From NCBI RefSeq assembly GCF_000423105.1, contig NZ_AUHI01000004.1, positions 186,001 through 250,000 of the forward strand: a DNA stretch of 64,000 nt. Direction: 5' to 3'. The position numbers were made by a program, and so were the translations under genes. Positions within the stretch are counted from its first letter, which is position 1, and each line of letters opens with the position of its first letter. Below the pieces are notes generated by a model, which had not been told where the DNA came from, ran no database searches, and worked only from the letters and a program-made list of their open reading frames with translations. This DNA is from Halalkalibacillus halophilus DSM 18494 (GTDB taxonomy: Bacteria > Bacillota > Bacilli > Bacillales > Alkalibacillaceae). Below, piece after piece: positions 26,019 to 34,967 of the stretch.

Positions 26019-26249
26019 ATGCTTCTATCTGAACTTCAAACAAAAGATCTTATCGAGGTTGAAAATGGTGAAAAAATAGGTTTTATAAGTGATTTAGAGA
26101 TAGATGTCGCAGAAGGACTGATTATTGCTTTGGTTATATCCATTAAATCTAAATGGTTTGGTTTATTTGGTGAAGATGAGGAGAGGATTATATATTGGTC
26201 ACAAATTAAAAAAATAGGCTCAGATGTTATTTTAGTTTCTTTGAAGTAA
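26019..26249 (+). CDS. ylmC: YlmC/YmxH family PRC-barrel sporulation protein
   Basis: This 76-residue protein consists of one PRC-barrel-like domain. It opens with LLSELQTKDLIEVENGEKIGF and contains the IYWSQIKKIGSDVILV segment that marks the YlmC/YmxH family. Members are confined to spore formers and their role is unknown. AAAGAGGTGATA precedes ATG 26019. It stands alone between the sigG terminator and a 140-bp gap, at the same place as B. subtilis ylmC; ylmA, an ABC ATPase in B. subtilis, is absent. Confidence 0.85.
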   Translation: MLLSELQTKDLIEVENGEKIGFISDLEIDVAEGLIIALVISIKSKWFGLFGEDEERIIYWSQIKKIGSDVILVSLK

Positions 26250-26391
26250 AGGTTAGAGTTAGTTACACAAAACAAGCTTTATTTTAGTAAAACTTTAAAA
26301 ATTACAAATCAATATACTTTCTTTCTATTTATAGCAAAGAAAAATAGTTTAAATTATGATAAAATATGAGTAACGATAAGGAGTGAAGCGT

Positions 26392-27189
26392 GTGAACAAT
26401 AATTGGAAGCTAACAGATACACATTTACACATGACACATTGGGATCAGTTTTCACTTCGAGCAGGTTTTTCTATAAGAAGTGGCGGCGTGAGTAAGCCAC
26501 CTTTTGAAGAAATGAATGTAGGTATCCATGTTAATGATCGGACAGAAGATGTGCTAGAAAATAGAGAACGATTTGCGAATATTATTGGAAAGCCCCTTTC
26601 ATCGTGGAGATGTATGAATCAAGTACATAGTACAACAGTTTTAAAAGTTCCTGAACTAGATGAAAGTGATCTCGACCATCAATCACCTCAAGTGAATGCC
26701 GATGGATTAATAACGAATAACCCTGAGGATGTGTTAATTACCTACTATGCAGATTGTGTGCCCCTTTACTTTATAGCTCCAAATAGTAAATGGATTGGGC
26801 TCGCTCATGCTGGTTGGAAAGGAACGGTTAATGGAATTGCAAAAGAGATGGTTTCAGCATTAACTAACGAAAATATTCCTATAGAGGAAATCCAAGTGGC
26901 AATTGGTCCTTGTATTTCAAAAAGTAATTATGAAGTTGATGACGTTGTTAAAGATCAAATTCCCACAAGATTTCATCAAAAGGTGATTACCAGTTTGACG
27001 AACAATAAGTATTTACTGGATTTGAAAGCACTAAATCAAGCTTATTTGATTGAAGCGGGAATTAGTGAAGATTATATTTACACAAATCCTTATTGTACTT
27101 ATGAGGAAGAAAACTTATTTTTCTCTCACCGAAGGGATCAAGGGAAGACAGGTCGAATGCTAGCCTATTTAACCCTTAGTGGGGAATAA
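26392..27189 (+). CDS. pgeF: Multicopper-type purine nucleoside phosphorylase/laccase domain protein (YfiH family, YlmD)
   Basis: A 265-residue member of the YfiH/CNF1 fold. Family members have been described both as purine nucleoside phosphorylases and as a peptidoglycan editing factor (PgeF) that removes misincorporated serine from muropeptides, so the role here is inferred. The metal and active-site residues lie in TYYADCVPLYF, the GLAHAGWKGTV motif and the C-terminal FFSHRRDQGKTGRM. I chose GTG 26392, eight bases after AAGGAG; the GTG at 26383 overlaps that site. First gene of ylmDEFGH-divIVA. Confidence 0.85.
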   Translation: MNNNWKLTDTHLHMTHWDQFSLRAGFSIRSGGVSKPPFEEMNVGIHVNDRTEDVLENRERFANIIGKPLSSWRCMNQVHSTTVLKVPELDESDLDHQSPQVNADGLITNNPEDVLITYYADCVPLYFIAPNSKWIGLAHAGWKGTVNGIAKEMVSALTNENIPIEEIQVAIGPCISKSNYEVDDVVKDQIPTRFHQKVITSLTNNKYLLDLKALNQAYLIEAGISEDYIYTNPYCTYEEENLFFSHRRDQGKTGRMLAYLTLSGE

Positions 27190-27255
27190 TAAATGAAAAA
27201 TACAAGTAATTAAAGTGTACAATTAACTATCAATCATAAATGTAGGTGGATATCG

Positions 27256-27936
27256 GTGGAAGTGGAAGCTAATTTAAAAGTATTGCAATCTAAAATAAAT
27301 GAAGCCTGTGCAAAAGCGAATCGAAGTCCAAACGAAATCAAAGTTATTGCTGTAACCAAATATGTTTCTGTTGCTCGAGCTGTAGAAGCAATAGAAGCTG
27401 GAATTGAAGATATTGGTGAAAATCGATTAGAAGGCTTTTTAAATAAAAGAGAAGCAATCAATAAAAATGTTAACTGGCATTTTATTGGAACACTGCAGTC
27501 AAGAAAAGTAAAAGAGATCATAGAAAACATAGATTTAATCCATTCTCTCGATCGATTGTCGTTAGCAAAAGAAATTAATAAACGTACAGAAGAGATCCAA
27601 CCTTGTCTTATACAGGTGAATACAAGTGAAGAGTCATCAAAACATGGCTTATCTATAAATGAAGTCATCGGATTTATAAAGGATCTTGAACCTTATGAAA
27701 AAATCAGAGTAGACGGTCTTATGACAATGGCTCCATTTACAGATGATCGCGATGTAATTAGAGAGTGCTTTCAAAAGTTACATTCCTTAAGAGATGAAAT
27801 TAAACAACTCAATCTACCACATGCTCCTTGTCATTTTTTATCTATGGGGATGAGTAACGACTATGATATAGCTATCGAAGAAGGGGCAACTCATATTAGA
27901 GTTGGTACAAGCTTGGTAGGAAATGAAAATGACTAG
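27256..27936 (+). CDS. YggS family pyridoxal phosphate homeostasis protein (YlmE)
   Basis: A 226-residue, fold-type III alanine-racemase-like barrel that binds pyridoxal 5'-phosphate and keeps free PLP in balance without known catalysis. The PLP lysine lies in VIAVTKYVS (about residue 34); further landmarks are IGENRLE, WHFIGTLQSRK, GLMTMAP and the phosphate-binding SMGMSNDYDIAIEEGATHIRVGT, split here across the C-terminus. The start is GTG 27256, eight or so bases after AGGTGG. It lies directly before sepF, as in most Firmicutes. Confidence 0.93.
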   Translation: MEVEANLKVLQSKINEACAKANRSPNEIKVIAVTKYVSVARAVEAIEAGIEDIGENRLEGFLNKREAINKNVNWHFIGTLQSRKVKEIIENIDLIHSLDRLSLAKEINKRTEEIQPCLIQVNTSEESSKHGLSINEVIGFIKDLEPYEKIRVDGLMTMAPFTDDRDVIRECFQKLHSLRDEIKQLNLPHAPCHFLSMGMSNDYDIAIEEGATHIRVGTSLVGNEND

Positions 27937-27947
27937 AGGTGAATAGG

Positions 27948-28382
27948 ATGAGCTTTAAGGACCGATTTAAATCTTTTTTTGAAATGGATGAGCCGAAAAC
28001 GGAAGATCAAGAAGGTATAGAGGTCACTACTAATGATATGGTTTCTGCGAAATACAAGGAGAAAGATAATGTCGTTAGTCTAACAAGTATACAAAATGAC
28101 ACGAAGATGGTTTTATGCGAACCGAAAGAGTATGAAGAGGCACAAGACATAGCAGATCATATTAAGAAGAAAAAGTCCGTGGTCATCAATTTACAACAGT
28201 TGGATCATTATACAAGTAAACGAATTATAGACTTTTTAAGTGGTACAGTCTATGCATTAAACGGAAATATACAGAAGCTTGGTCAGCAAACGTTTTTAGC
28301 AACGCCAGAACATGTTAATATTTCAGGAAGCATTTCTGAATTGTTTGATGAAACTGAGCAACAATTTAATAAAGGCAGGTAA
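27948..28382 (+). CDS. sepF: Cell division protein SepF
   Basis: SepF forms rings that bundle FtsZ filaments and anchors them to the membrane. In 144 residues the N-terminal amphipathic membrane helix (MSFKDRFKSFFEMDE) is followed by a flexible linker and the globular C-terminal domain with VVINLQQLDHYTSKRIIDFLSGTVYALNG. I chose ATG 27948, six bases after AGAGGTG (27935-27941); a GTG at 27939 lies within it. Six bases separate it from ylmG. Confidence 0.95.
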   Translation: MSFKDRFKSFFEMDEPKTEDQEGIEVTTNDMVSAKYKEKDNVVSLTSIQNDTKMVLCEPKEYEEAQDIADHIKKKKSVVINLQQLDHYTSKRIIDFLSGTVYALNGNIQKLGQQTFLATPEHVNISGSISELFDETEQQFNKGR

Positions 28383-28388
28383 TTTAAT

Positions 28389-28655
28389 ATGATCTCACAA
28401 ATATTTTCACTTTTATTTCTAGCATTAAATATTTATTCATTCATGTTGATTGGTTATATTCTTATGTCTTGGTTTCCCGGAGCTCGTGATTCACAGATTG
28501 GGCAGATATTAACTAAATTATGTGAACCATATTTGGAACCGTTCAGAAAAATCATTCCACCATTAGGGATGATTGATATTTCACCAATAGTAGCAATTAT
28601 TTCTCTACACCTTGCACAGTCTGGACTAATTGTACTAAGAAATATGCTTATTTAA
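28389..28655 (+). CDS. YggT family membrane protein (YlmG)
   Basis: An 88-residue protein with two hydrophobic segments (about residues 3-26 and 62-84) around a conserved loop, MSWFPGARDSQIGQILTKLCEPYLEPFRKIIPP. Proline-rich repeats of this type define the YggT family. Relatives affect cell shape, osmotic tolerance and, in plastids, nucleoid distribution; the molecular function is unknown. Its fixed position between sepF and ylmH fits a division-related role. Confidence 0.9.
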   Translation: MISQIFSLLFLALNIYSFMLIGYILMSWFPGARDSQIGQILTKLCEPYLEPFRKIIPPLGMIDISPIVAIISLHLAQSGLIVLRNMLI

Positions 28656-28697
28656 GCATTAATTAGTTACTCATAATTGAGAAAGAAGAGGTCGATT

Positions 28698-29471
28698 ATG
28701 GAAGTATATCAACACTTTAGAGTAGATGAACAACCATTTATTGATCAGGTGATTAGCTGGAAAGACGAAGTAGATATTCAGCATCAAAACATTTTAAGTG
28801 ATTTTTTAGATCCGAGGGAACAACACATTCTTACAACTCTCGTTGGTAATGATGAAAATATGAGTCTTGTTTTCGATGGTGCATATGAAGAAGCGGAAAG
28901 AAAAAGGGCAAGATTAGTACCATATTATCAAAGCTGTGAAGAATCGGATTTCAACATTATCATCTTAGAAGGGACCTATCCTACTAAATTTGTTAATCTC
29001 TCTCATGGGGACCTGTTAGGAACTTTAATGTCCCTTGGCATACAGCGAAAGAAAGTTGGGGATTTAATTGTGAAAGATGGTACTTTTCAAATTATTTGTG
29101 ACCAACATTTAGCTATGTATATCCAACTTCAGCTTACAAAAATAAAAAATACATCTGTAAAATTAATCGAAACTCCAAGGTCGCGATTGTTACAAACAGA
29201 TTCAAAGTGGGTAGAGAAAGAAGGTACCGTTTCTTCAACTAGGCTAGATGTTTTGATGAAACAAATCTATAACTTATCTAGGCAAAAATCCCAAACATTA
29301 ATTGAGAAGGAAATCGTAAAAGTAAACCACCGGATGGTAAAAGAGGCTTCTTTTAATCTGAAAGCTGGGGATCTTATTTCGGTAAGAAGTTTTGGTCGAG
29401 GAAAAGTTATTGAAATATTAGGTGAAACGAAAAAACAAAAACTTAAAATTAAAACTGCCAAATTGAAATAA
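28698..29471 (+). CDS. ylmH: S4-domain RNA-binding protein YlmH
   Basis: The 257-residue length equals that of B. subtilis YlmH. An N-terminal domain related to photosystem II S4 proteins contains GDLLGTLMSLGIQRKKVGDL; the C-terminal S4 RNA-binding domain starts TRLDVLMKQIYNLSRQKSQTLI and continues VKVNHRMVKEASFNLKAGDLISVRSFGRGKV. Recent work in B. subtilis connects YlmH with ribosome-associated quality control alongside RqcH, which is also encoded in this window. I chose ATG 28698 after AAGAAGAGG; the TTG at 28677 has no ribosome site. Confidence 0.9.
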   Translation: MEVYQHFRVDEQPFIDQVISWKDEVDIQHQNILSDFLDPREQHILTTLVGNDENMSLVFDGAYEEAERKRARLVPYYQSCEESDFNIIILEGTYPTKFVNLSHGDLLGTLMSLGIQRKKVGDLIVKDGTFQIICDQHLAMYIQLQLTKIKNTSVKLIETPRSRLLQTDSKWVEKEGTVSSTRLDVLMKQIYNLSRQKSQTLIEKEIVKVNHRMVKEASFNLKAGDLISVRSFGRGKVIEILGETKKQKLKIKTAKLK

Positions 29472-29556
29472 ATTTGACACTTTAAGAAGGAACTCAAGTG
29501 CTTTTGTCGAATATGTACGTAAACTGACAGTAAAAAGAATATAAGGGGGTCATAGA

Positions 29557-30081
29557 ATGGGTTTAACTCCATTAGACATTCATAATAAAGAATTTTCAAG
29601 AGGTTTCAGAGGCTATGATGAAGATGAGGTTAATGAATTTTTAGACCAAATTATTAAAGACTTTGAGAAAGTAGTAAGAGAAAAGAAGTCACTAGAAGAA
29701 AAAATGAACCAATCAGAGGATAAGTTAAGTCATTTCAGTAATATAGAAGAAACACTTAACCGCTCGATTCTTGTAGCTCAAGAAACTGCTGATGAAGTGA
29801 AAAATAATGCGAATAAAGAAGCTAAGCTTATTGTAAAAGAGGCAGAAAAGAATGCAGACCGGATCGTAAATGATGCATTAGCTAAGTCTCGAAGCGTATC
29901 CATAGAAATTGAAGAGCTTAAAAAACAAGCGAAAGTATTCCGTACGCGTTTAAAAATGTTAGTAGAAGCCCAACTTGATATAATTGATAATGATGACTGG
30001 CAAGATTTATTTGAGATCGATACAGAAGAGGAACAAAACCATATTGACCACTCCTATAGTGGATCAAACAATAATTATTAA
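29557..30081 (+). CDS. divIVA: Cell division initiation protein DivIVA
   Basis: DivIVA recognises curved membrane at poles and septa and places MinJ/MinCD and other polar proteins. In 174 residues the N-terminal lipid-binding domain reads LTPLDIHNKEFSRGFRGYDE, with the membrane-inserting Phe and Arg near residues 16-18. Long coiled coils follow (about 30-145), and an acidic, Asn-rich tail ends the protein. AAGGGGG lies before ATG 29557. It closes the ylmDEFGH block; no terminator hairpin is visible before the ileS leader. Confidence 0.96.
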   Translation: MGLTPLDIHNKEFSRGFRGYDEDEVNEFLDQIIKDFEKVVREKKSLEEKMNQSEDKLSHFSNIEETLNRSILVAQETADEVKNNANKEAKLIVKEAEKNADRIVNDALAKSRSVSIEIEELKKQAKVFRTRLKMLVEAQLDIIDNDDWQDLFEIDTEEEQNHIDHSYSGSNNNY

Positions 30082-30146
30082 TTGTAATTCTTGACTTCAT
30101 AACAATTATTCATTATAATTTCAATGATTAAAATAAGAACGACTTT

Positions 30147-30375
30147 GATGGGAATAGTATTTTAAAGACCATGTTAGAAGCGAGTTAGGGATGGTGTGAG
30201 CCTAATAACATTCTTTAAAAGAAGATCATCCTGGAGTTTCCTTTCGAACTAATAGTAGATAAGGACGTTCATTCGCGTTAAGGATGTTAAAGTGGAGTGT
30301 TCTTTTTGCACTCAATTAGGGTGGTACCGCGAGTCTTCTCGTCCCTTTACCAGGGGATTAGAGAAGGCTTTTTTT
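30147..30375 (+). promoter_or_regulatory. T-box leader of ileS, isoleucine specific
   Basis: The T-box AGGGTGGTACCGCG (30318-30331) that contacts the tRNA acceptor end is followed by a terminator stem, GTCTTCTC with GAGAAGGC (30361-30368), then seven T residues. Upstream, the stem I region contains GAGTTAGGGATGGTG and a specifier loop with ATC (30225-30227, within GAAGATCATCC), an isoleucine codon. Uncharged tRNA(Ile) would favour the antiterminator and ileS expression. This accounts for most of the 366-bp gene-free stretch; the 5' boundary is approximate. Confidence 0.93.
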
Positions 30376-30447
30376 AATTGGAATAAATATATTTTATAGT
30401 AGTGACATAAAGTCGAAAGTTAAATGTAAAAATAGGAGGAACAAAAA

Positions 30448-33189
30448 ATGAGTTATAAGGATACACTTTTAATGCCTCAAACTGAATTTCCGATGCGTGG
30501 AAATTTACCAAATCGTGAACCTGAAATGCAAAATGAATGGGAAGAAATGAATATTTACCAAAGGGTTCAAGAGCGAACGAAGGACCGACCTCTATTTATA
30601 TTGCATGACGGCCCTCCATATGCCAATGGAGATCTCCACATGGGTCATGCATTAAATAAAGTATTAAAGGACTTTATTGTTCGTTATAAATCGATGACAG
30701 GTTACCATGCGCCGTATGTTCCTGGGTGGGATACACACGGGTTACCAATTGAAGTAGCTTTAACAAAGAAGAAGAAAATTGACCGTAAAAAAATGAGTGC
30801 TGCTGAGTTTCGTGAGTTATGTAAAGAATATGCTTTACAACAAGTAGACAATCAACGTGTGCAATTTAAACAATTAGGTGTTCGAGGGGAATGGGATAAT
30901 CCATACATCACTCTTGACCCAGCGTTTGAAGCACAGCAAATCAATGTATTTGGTGAAATGGCTAAACGTGGATATATTTATAAAGGCAAGAAGCCAGTTT
31001 ACTGGTCACCATCTTCGGAGTCAGCATTGGCAGAAGCGGAAATTGAATATCAAGATAAAAGGTCGCCATCCATTTATGTGTCATTTGATGTTACAGATGG
31101 AAAAGGTGTATTGGACTCAGGTGATAAATTTGTTATATGGACGACTACACCTTGGACGATTCCAGCGAATCTAGCTATAGCACTTCACAGAGACTTAAGT
31201 TATGTACTAGTTGAGGAAAAAGGAAACCGCTATGTAATTGCTGAAGAGTTATTAGACGAAGTTTCTGAGAAGGCTGAATGGACGGAACCGACCGTTGTAA
31301 ACACATTTAAAGGCGAAGAATTAGAGAGGGTTGTAACAAAACACCCTATTTACGACCGTGATTCCTTAGTGATTTTAGGAGATCATGTGACTACGGATGC
31401 TGGTACTGGTTGTGTTCACACCGCTCCAGGTCACGGGGAAGACGATTTCTGGATTGGTCGCCAATATGATTTAGACGTTTTATGCCCAGTAGATGAAAAA
31501 GGTGTATTTACATCAGAGGCTCCAGGGTTTGAAGGTCAATTTTATGATAAGGCTAATAAAGAAATTACAGATCAATTAAATGAAAATAATGCGCTATTGA
31601 AACTTGAGTTTATGACACACTCCTATCCTCATGACTGGCGTACGAAGAAGCCGACTATTTTCCGAGCGACTTCACAGTGGTTTGCATCGGTAAAAGACTT
31701 TCGTGAAGATTTACTTCAGGCTGTTAAAGATGTTAACTGGCACCCGGAGTGGGGTCAAACACGTATGCACAACATGGTGAAAGACAGAGAAGATTGGTGT
31801 ATTTCACGTCAGCGTGTGTGGGGAGTACCAATTCCGGTATTTTACGCGGAAAATAATGAACCTATCATCACAGATGAGACAATCAGTCACGTGTCACAAT
31901 TATTTAGGGAAAAAGGTTCTAATATTTGGTTTGAGAAAGAAGCTAAAGAATTATTACCAGAAGGTTTCACTCATCCTGGGAGTCCTAATGGAGAGTTCAC
32001 TAAAGAAACGGATATCATGGATGTTTGGTTTGATTCAGGATCAACTCACCAAAGTGTATTAGAAGAGCGTGAAGATCATCAGCGTCCAGCTGACTTGTAT
32101 CTCGAAGGGTCAGATCAGTATCGTGGTTGGTTTAACTCCTCTCTAACTACATCAGTAGCAGTGACGGGGAAAGCCCCTTATAAAGGAATCTTAAGTCATG
32201 GATTCACTTTAGATGGGGATGGAAGAAAAATGAGTAAATCATTAGGAAATGTTATGCTTCCTTCTAAGGTTATGAAACAATTAGGCGCTGATATATTGCG
32301 TTTATGGGTTTCAAGTGCAGATTATGCAGCAGACGTTCGTGTATCTGATGAGATTATGAAACAAGTAGCAGAAGTTTATCGTAAAATACGAAATACGATG
32401 CGGTTCATTTTAGGGAACTTGCATGATTTCGATCCGAGTACAGATTCTGTTGCTGTAGAAAATCTTGAAGAAGTAGATCGCTATATGTATATTCGCTTAC
32501 AAGAAACAATTAATAAAGTGCGAAATGCGTATGATTCCTATGATTATTCGGTGATTTATCAAACTATAAATAACTTCTGTACAACGGATTTAAGCTCTTT
32601 CTATTTAGATTTTGCAAAAGATATTTTATATATCGAAGAAGCTGACTCTCCAAGAAGAAGAAGCATTCAAACCGTTTACTATGAAACATTAGTAAGCTTA
32701 ACGAAATTACTATCTCCTATTCTGTCACATACTGCAGATGAACTTTGGAAGTTCATCCCAGGTACAGAAGCAGATAATGTTCAATTAACTGATATGCCAG
32801 AAGCAAAAGACGTTGCTGGTAAAACAGAATTAAAACAAAAATGGGAACGCTTATTAACAGTTCGAGAAGATGTGTTAAAAGCATTAGAAGAAGCTCGAGC
32901 AGATAAAGTAATTGGGAAATCTTTAGAAGCTAAGATCGTTATCGTTCCTAAAGATGAACAGACACTAGAAGTTTTGGAGTCCATCAATCATCTTGAACAA
33001 TACTTTATTGTTTCTGAAGTTGAGTTAACGCAAAGCTTTGAAGCGGCAAAGTCATTTGATGCCGTATCAGTCGCTGTAGTGGAACACGACGGAGAACGTT
33101 GTCAACGTTGTTGGGTATCTTCACATACTGTAGGGGAAGATCAAACGTATCCAGATCTATGTACACGTTGTGCTGAGGTATTAAAATAA
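30448..33189 (+). CDS. ileS: Isoleucyl-tRNA synthetase
   Basis: This class I synthetase charges tRNA(Ile) and edits misactivated valine. It has 913 residues with the HIGH motif as HMGH (64-67), an inserted CP1 editing domain with WTTTPWTIPAN and the GTGCVHTAPGHGEDDF region, KMSKS near residues 593-597, and a C-terminal zinc finger CQRCW...CTRC. This architecture is the bacterial (IleS1) type, which is usually mupirocin sensitive. AGGAGG lies before ATG 30448. Expression is controlled by the T-box leader. In B. subtilis ylyA follows; here a repeat lies there instead. Confidence 0.98.
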   Translation: MSYKDTLLMPQTEFPMRGNLPNREPEMQNEWEEMNIYQRVQERTKDRPLFILHDGPPYANGDLHMGHALNKVLKDFIVRYKSMTGYHAPYVPGWDTHGLPIEVALTKKKKIDRKKMSAAEFRELCKEYALQQVDNQRVQFKQLGVRGEWDNPYITLDPAFEAQQINVFGEMAKRGYIYKGKKPVYWSPSSESALAEAEIEYQDKRSPSIYVSFDVTDGKGVLDSGDKFVIWTTTPWTIPANLAIALHRDLSYVLVEEKGNRYVIAEELLDEVSEKAEWTEPTVVNTFKGEELERVVTKHPIYDRDSLVILGDHVTTDAGTGCVHTAPGHGEDDFWIGRQYDLDVLCPVDEKGVFTSEAPGFEGQFYDKANKEITDQLNENNALLKLEFMTHSYPHDWRTKKPTIFRATSQWFASVKDFREDLLQAVKDVNWHPEWGQTRMHNMVKDREDWCISRQRVWGVPIPVFYAENNEPIITDETISHVSQLFREKGSNIWFEKEAKELLPEGFTHPGSPNGEFTKETDIMDVWFDSGSTHQSVLEEREDHQRPADLYLEGSDQYRGWFNSSLTTSVAVTGKAPYKGILSHGFTLDGDGRKMSKSLGNVMLPSKVMKQLGADILRLWVSSADYAADVRVSDEIMKQVAEVYRKIRNTMRFILGNLHDFDPSTDSVAVENLEEVDRYMYIRLQETINKVRNAYDSYDYSVIYQTINNFCTTDLSSFYLDFAKDILYIEEADSPRRRSIQTVYYETLVSLTKLLSPILSHTADELWKFIPGTEADNVQLTDMPEAKDVAGKTELKQKWERLLTVREDVLKALEEARADKVIGKSLEAKIVIVPKDEQTLEVLESINHLEQYFIVSEVELTQSFEAAKSFDAVSVAVVEHDGERCQRCWVSSHTVGEDQTYPDLCTRCAEVLK

Positions 33190-33205
33190 GTTAAATGGAA
33201 TAAAT

Positions 33206-33442
33206 GGCTGGGACAAATCAAAGTGCTAGCATGAAAATCCGAACTAAGCAGAAGAAAAGCGGATGAAATAGACGGAGACTCCTGCGGGAAATAGAGCTCA
33301 GGTGAGACCCCGGAATGCGCAGCATGAGGAGGCTCACCAGCTCCCCGCGGAAAGCGCAGTCTATTTCAGGAGCGAGTTAGTCGCACCACATTTCATTGTT
33401 CGGAATATTCATGACTACAGACACTTTTGTCCCAGCTTTTTT
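33206..33442. repeat. Folded GC-rich repeat element between ileS and lspA
   Basis: Nested inverted repeats cover 237 bp. Outer arms are GCTGGGACAAA (33207-33217) and TTTGTCCCAGC (33426-33436) followed by six T residues. Next come CATGAAAATCCGAAC (33230-33244) with GTTCGGAATATTCATG (33398-33413), then GAAATAGAC (33265-33273) with GTCTATTTC (33359-33367), then GGTGAG (33301-33306) with CTCACC (33333-33338). The core (GACTCCTGCGGGA, CCCCGCGGAAAGCG) is much richer in GC than its surroundings. I recall similar dispersed non-coding repeats in many Bacillaceae genomes; copy number here is unknown. The last T-run could end ileS transcription. It fills most of the 342-bp gap; the rest, 33443-33531, holds only the lspA ribosome site. 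Confidence 0.8.
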
Positions 33443-33531
33443 GTGTGTAATCAACCAATCTATTCGAGCTGGATGATTATAGCTGAGTTGTGGTAAAATG
33501 CAATAGTAGCGATTAGGACGGAGGATCGAAG

Positions 33532-34020
33532 TTGAAATATTATATTATAGCATTCATCATTATACTACTTGACCAACTTACAAAATGGATGGTTGTCGAG
33601 TGGATGGAGTTACGAGAACGCATTGAGATTGTCCCTAACTTTTTCCACCTAACTTCTCATAGAAATAGCGGAGCAGCTTGGGGAATGCTAGAAGACCAAA
33701 TGCTTTTATTCTATGTGGTAACGGTAATTGTAGTTGGAGTCATTGTTTATTTGATGCAGTCATATAAAGAAGGTTTTCATTTATTAAAATTAGGTCTTGC
33801 TTTTATACTAGGTGGTGCAATAGGTAACTTTATTGATAGAGTTAGAATTCAAGAAGTCGTAGATTTTTTTGATTTCCAAATCATCAATTATAATTTCCCG
33901 ATTTTTAATATTGCAGATATGGCTTTAACGGTAGGCGTAATTATTGTTATTATAATAATTCTTTTTGAAGAATGGATCACGAAAGGTAAGAGTGAAAATG
34001 ACGGAACAACAAAAGATTAA
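33532..34020 (+). CDS. lspA: Lipoprotein signal peptidase (signal peptidase II)
   Basis: LspA cleaves signal peptides of diacylglyceryl-modified prolipoproteins at the membrane surface. The 162 residues form four membrane segments. The conserved blocks DQLTKWMV, HRNSGAAWGML, GGAIGNFIDRV (first catalytic Asp) and FNIADMALTVG (second catalytic Asp) are all present. The start is TTG 33532 with CGGAGGATCG upstream. The C-terminus overlaps the rluD start by 23 bases, as part of a tight lspA-rluD pair. Confidence 0.96.
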   Translation: MKYYIIAFIIILLDQLTKWMVVEWMELRERIEIVPNFFHLTSHRNSGAAWGMLEDQMLLFYVVTVIVVGVIVYLMQSYKEGFHLLKLGLAFILGGAIGNFIDRVRIQEVVDFFDFQIINYNFPIFNIADMALTVGVIIVIIIILFEEWITKGKSENDGTTKD

Positions 34021-34912
34021 TGTAGATCACACAAATAAATTTCAAAGAATAGATAAAGTGTTAACGGAGACAATCCCAGATACGTCTAGAAGCCAAATTC
34101 AAGGTTGGATAAAAGACGGTTATGTGCTAGTAAATCAATTAAAAGTAAAATCTAATTATAAATTACAATTAAATGATGAAGTAACCTGGCAAGTTCCTGA
34201 GCCAGAGCCAATGAATTTGGAACCAGAAAACATTCCATTAGATATTAAATATGAAGATGAACACATTGTGGTCGTAAATAAAGCCAAAGGAATGGTTGTA
34301 CACCCTGCAGTAGGAAATGAAACTGGAACCTTGGTTCATGCCTTACTTTATCATTGTGACGATCTATCTGGTATTAACGGTATAAATCGACCAGGTATTG
34401 TCCATCGAATTGATAAAGATACTAGTGGGCTATTGGTAGTTGCAAAACATGATAAAGCACATGAAGAGTTAACGAATATGATGGTAAATAAAGATGTAAG
34501 TAGAATTTACGAGGCGATCGTTCATGGAGTGATTTCTCACGAAAAAGGTACAATTGATGCACCAATCGGAAGAGATCCCAATGATCGACAAAAGATGGCT
34601 ATAGTTGATGACGGTAAAGAGGCAGTTACGCATTTCACGGTAATTGATGCTATTCAGGATTATACACATGTCATGTGTGAACTGGAAACAGGAAGAACCC
34701 ATCAAATTAGAGTACATTTTAAATATATTAATCACCCCTTAGTAGGTGATCCGAAATACGGGAGAAGAAAGACGCTTGATTCAAATGGACAAGCACTTCA
34801 TGCACGACGACTTTCATTAAAGCACCCAGTAACTAAAGAATATATGACGTTTGAGGCAGAGCCACCGGAAATATTTTATCAAACGTTAGAAACCATTAAA
34901 AAAATGGGTTGA
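33998..34912 (+). CDS. rluD: RluA family 23S rRNA pseudouridine synthase (RluD-like, YlyB)
   Basis: A 304-residue protein with an N-terminal S4 domain (about residues 12-60, FQRIDKVLTETIPDTSRSQIQGWI) and a C-terminal pseudouridine synthase domain. The catalytic aspartate is in HRIDKDTSGLLVVAK (about residues 133-147), and the RTHQIRVH motif follows near 230. By family it would modify uridines in helix 69 of 23S rRNA, though the exact target is inferred. I chose ATG 33998 inside the lspA tail; the length agrees with B. subtilis YlyB. The pyr promoter starts at its stop codon. Confidence 0.92.
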   Translation: MTEQQKINVDHTNKFQRIDKVLTETIPDTSRSQIQGWIKDGYVLVNQLKVKSNYKLQLNDEVTWQVPEPEPMNLEPENIPLDIKYEDEHIVVVNKAKGMVVHPAVGNETGTLVHALLYHCDDLSGINGINRPGIVHRIDKDTSGLLVVAKHDKAHEELTNMMVNKDVSRIYEAIVHGVISHEKGTIDAPIGRDPNDRQKMAIVDDGKEAVTHFTVIDAIQDYTHVMCELETGRTHQIRVHFKYINHPLVGDPKYGRRKTLDSNGQALHARRLSLKHPVTKEYMTFEAEPPEIFYQTLETIKKMG

Positions 34913-34936
34913 CTTTACTTACAGAAGCGGTAAAAT
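34909..34936 (+). promoter_or_regulatory. sigma-A promoter of the pyr operon
   Basis: TTGACT (34909-34914), which overlaps the rluD stop codon, a 16-bp spacer and TAAAAT (34931-34936) lie directly before the PyrR-regulated leader. Confidence 0.75.
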
Positions 34937-34967
34937 GAAAGTAATAACAAAATAGACCTTTAAGATT

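Noticed and set aside
27234..27668. 144-codon minus-strand frame opposite ylmE
   Set aside because: Antisense to a confident YggS-family gene; no start signal or family resemblance.
29474..29479. TTGACA before divIVA as a promoter
   Set aside because: No -10-like sequence at 16-18 bp downstream; a perfect -35 alone is expected by chance in AT-rich DNA.
33302..33496. 64-codon open frame inside the ileS-lspA gap
   Set aside because: It lies in the folded repeat, has no ribosome site, and its codons simply follow the inverted-repeat arms; no recognisable protein.
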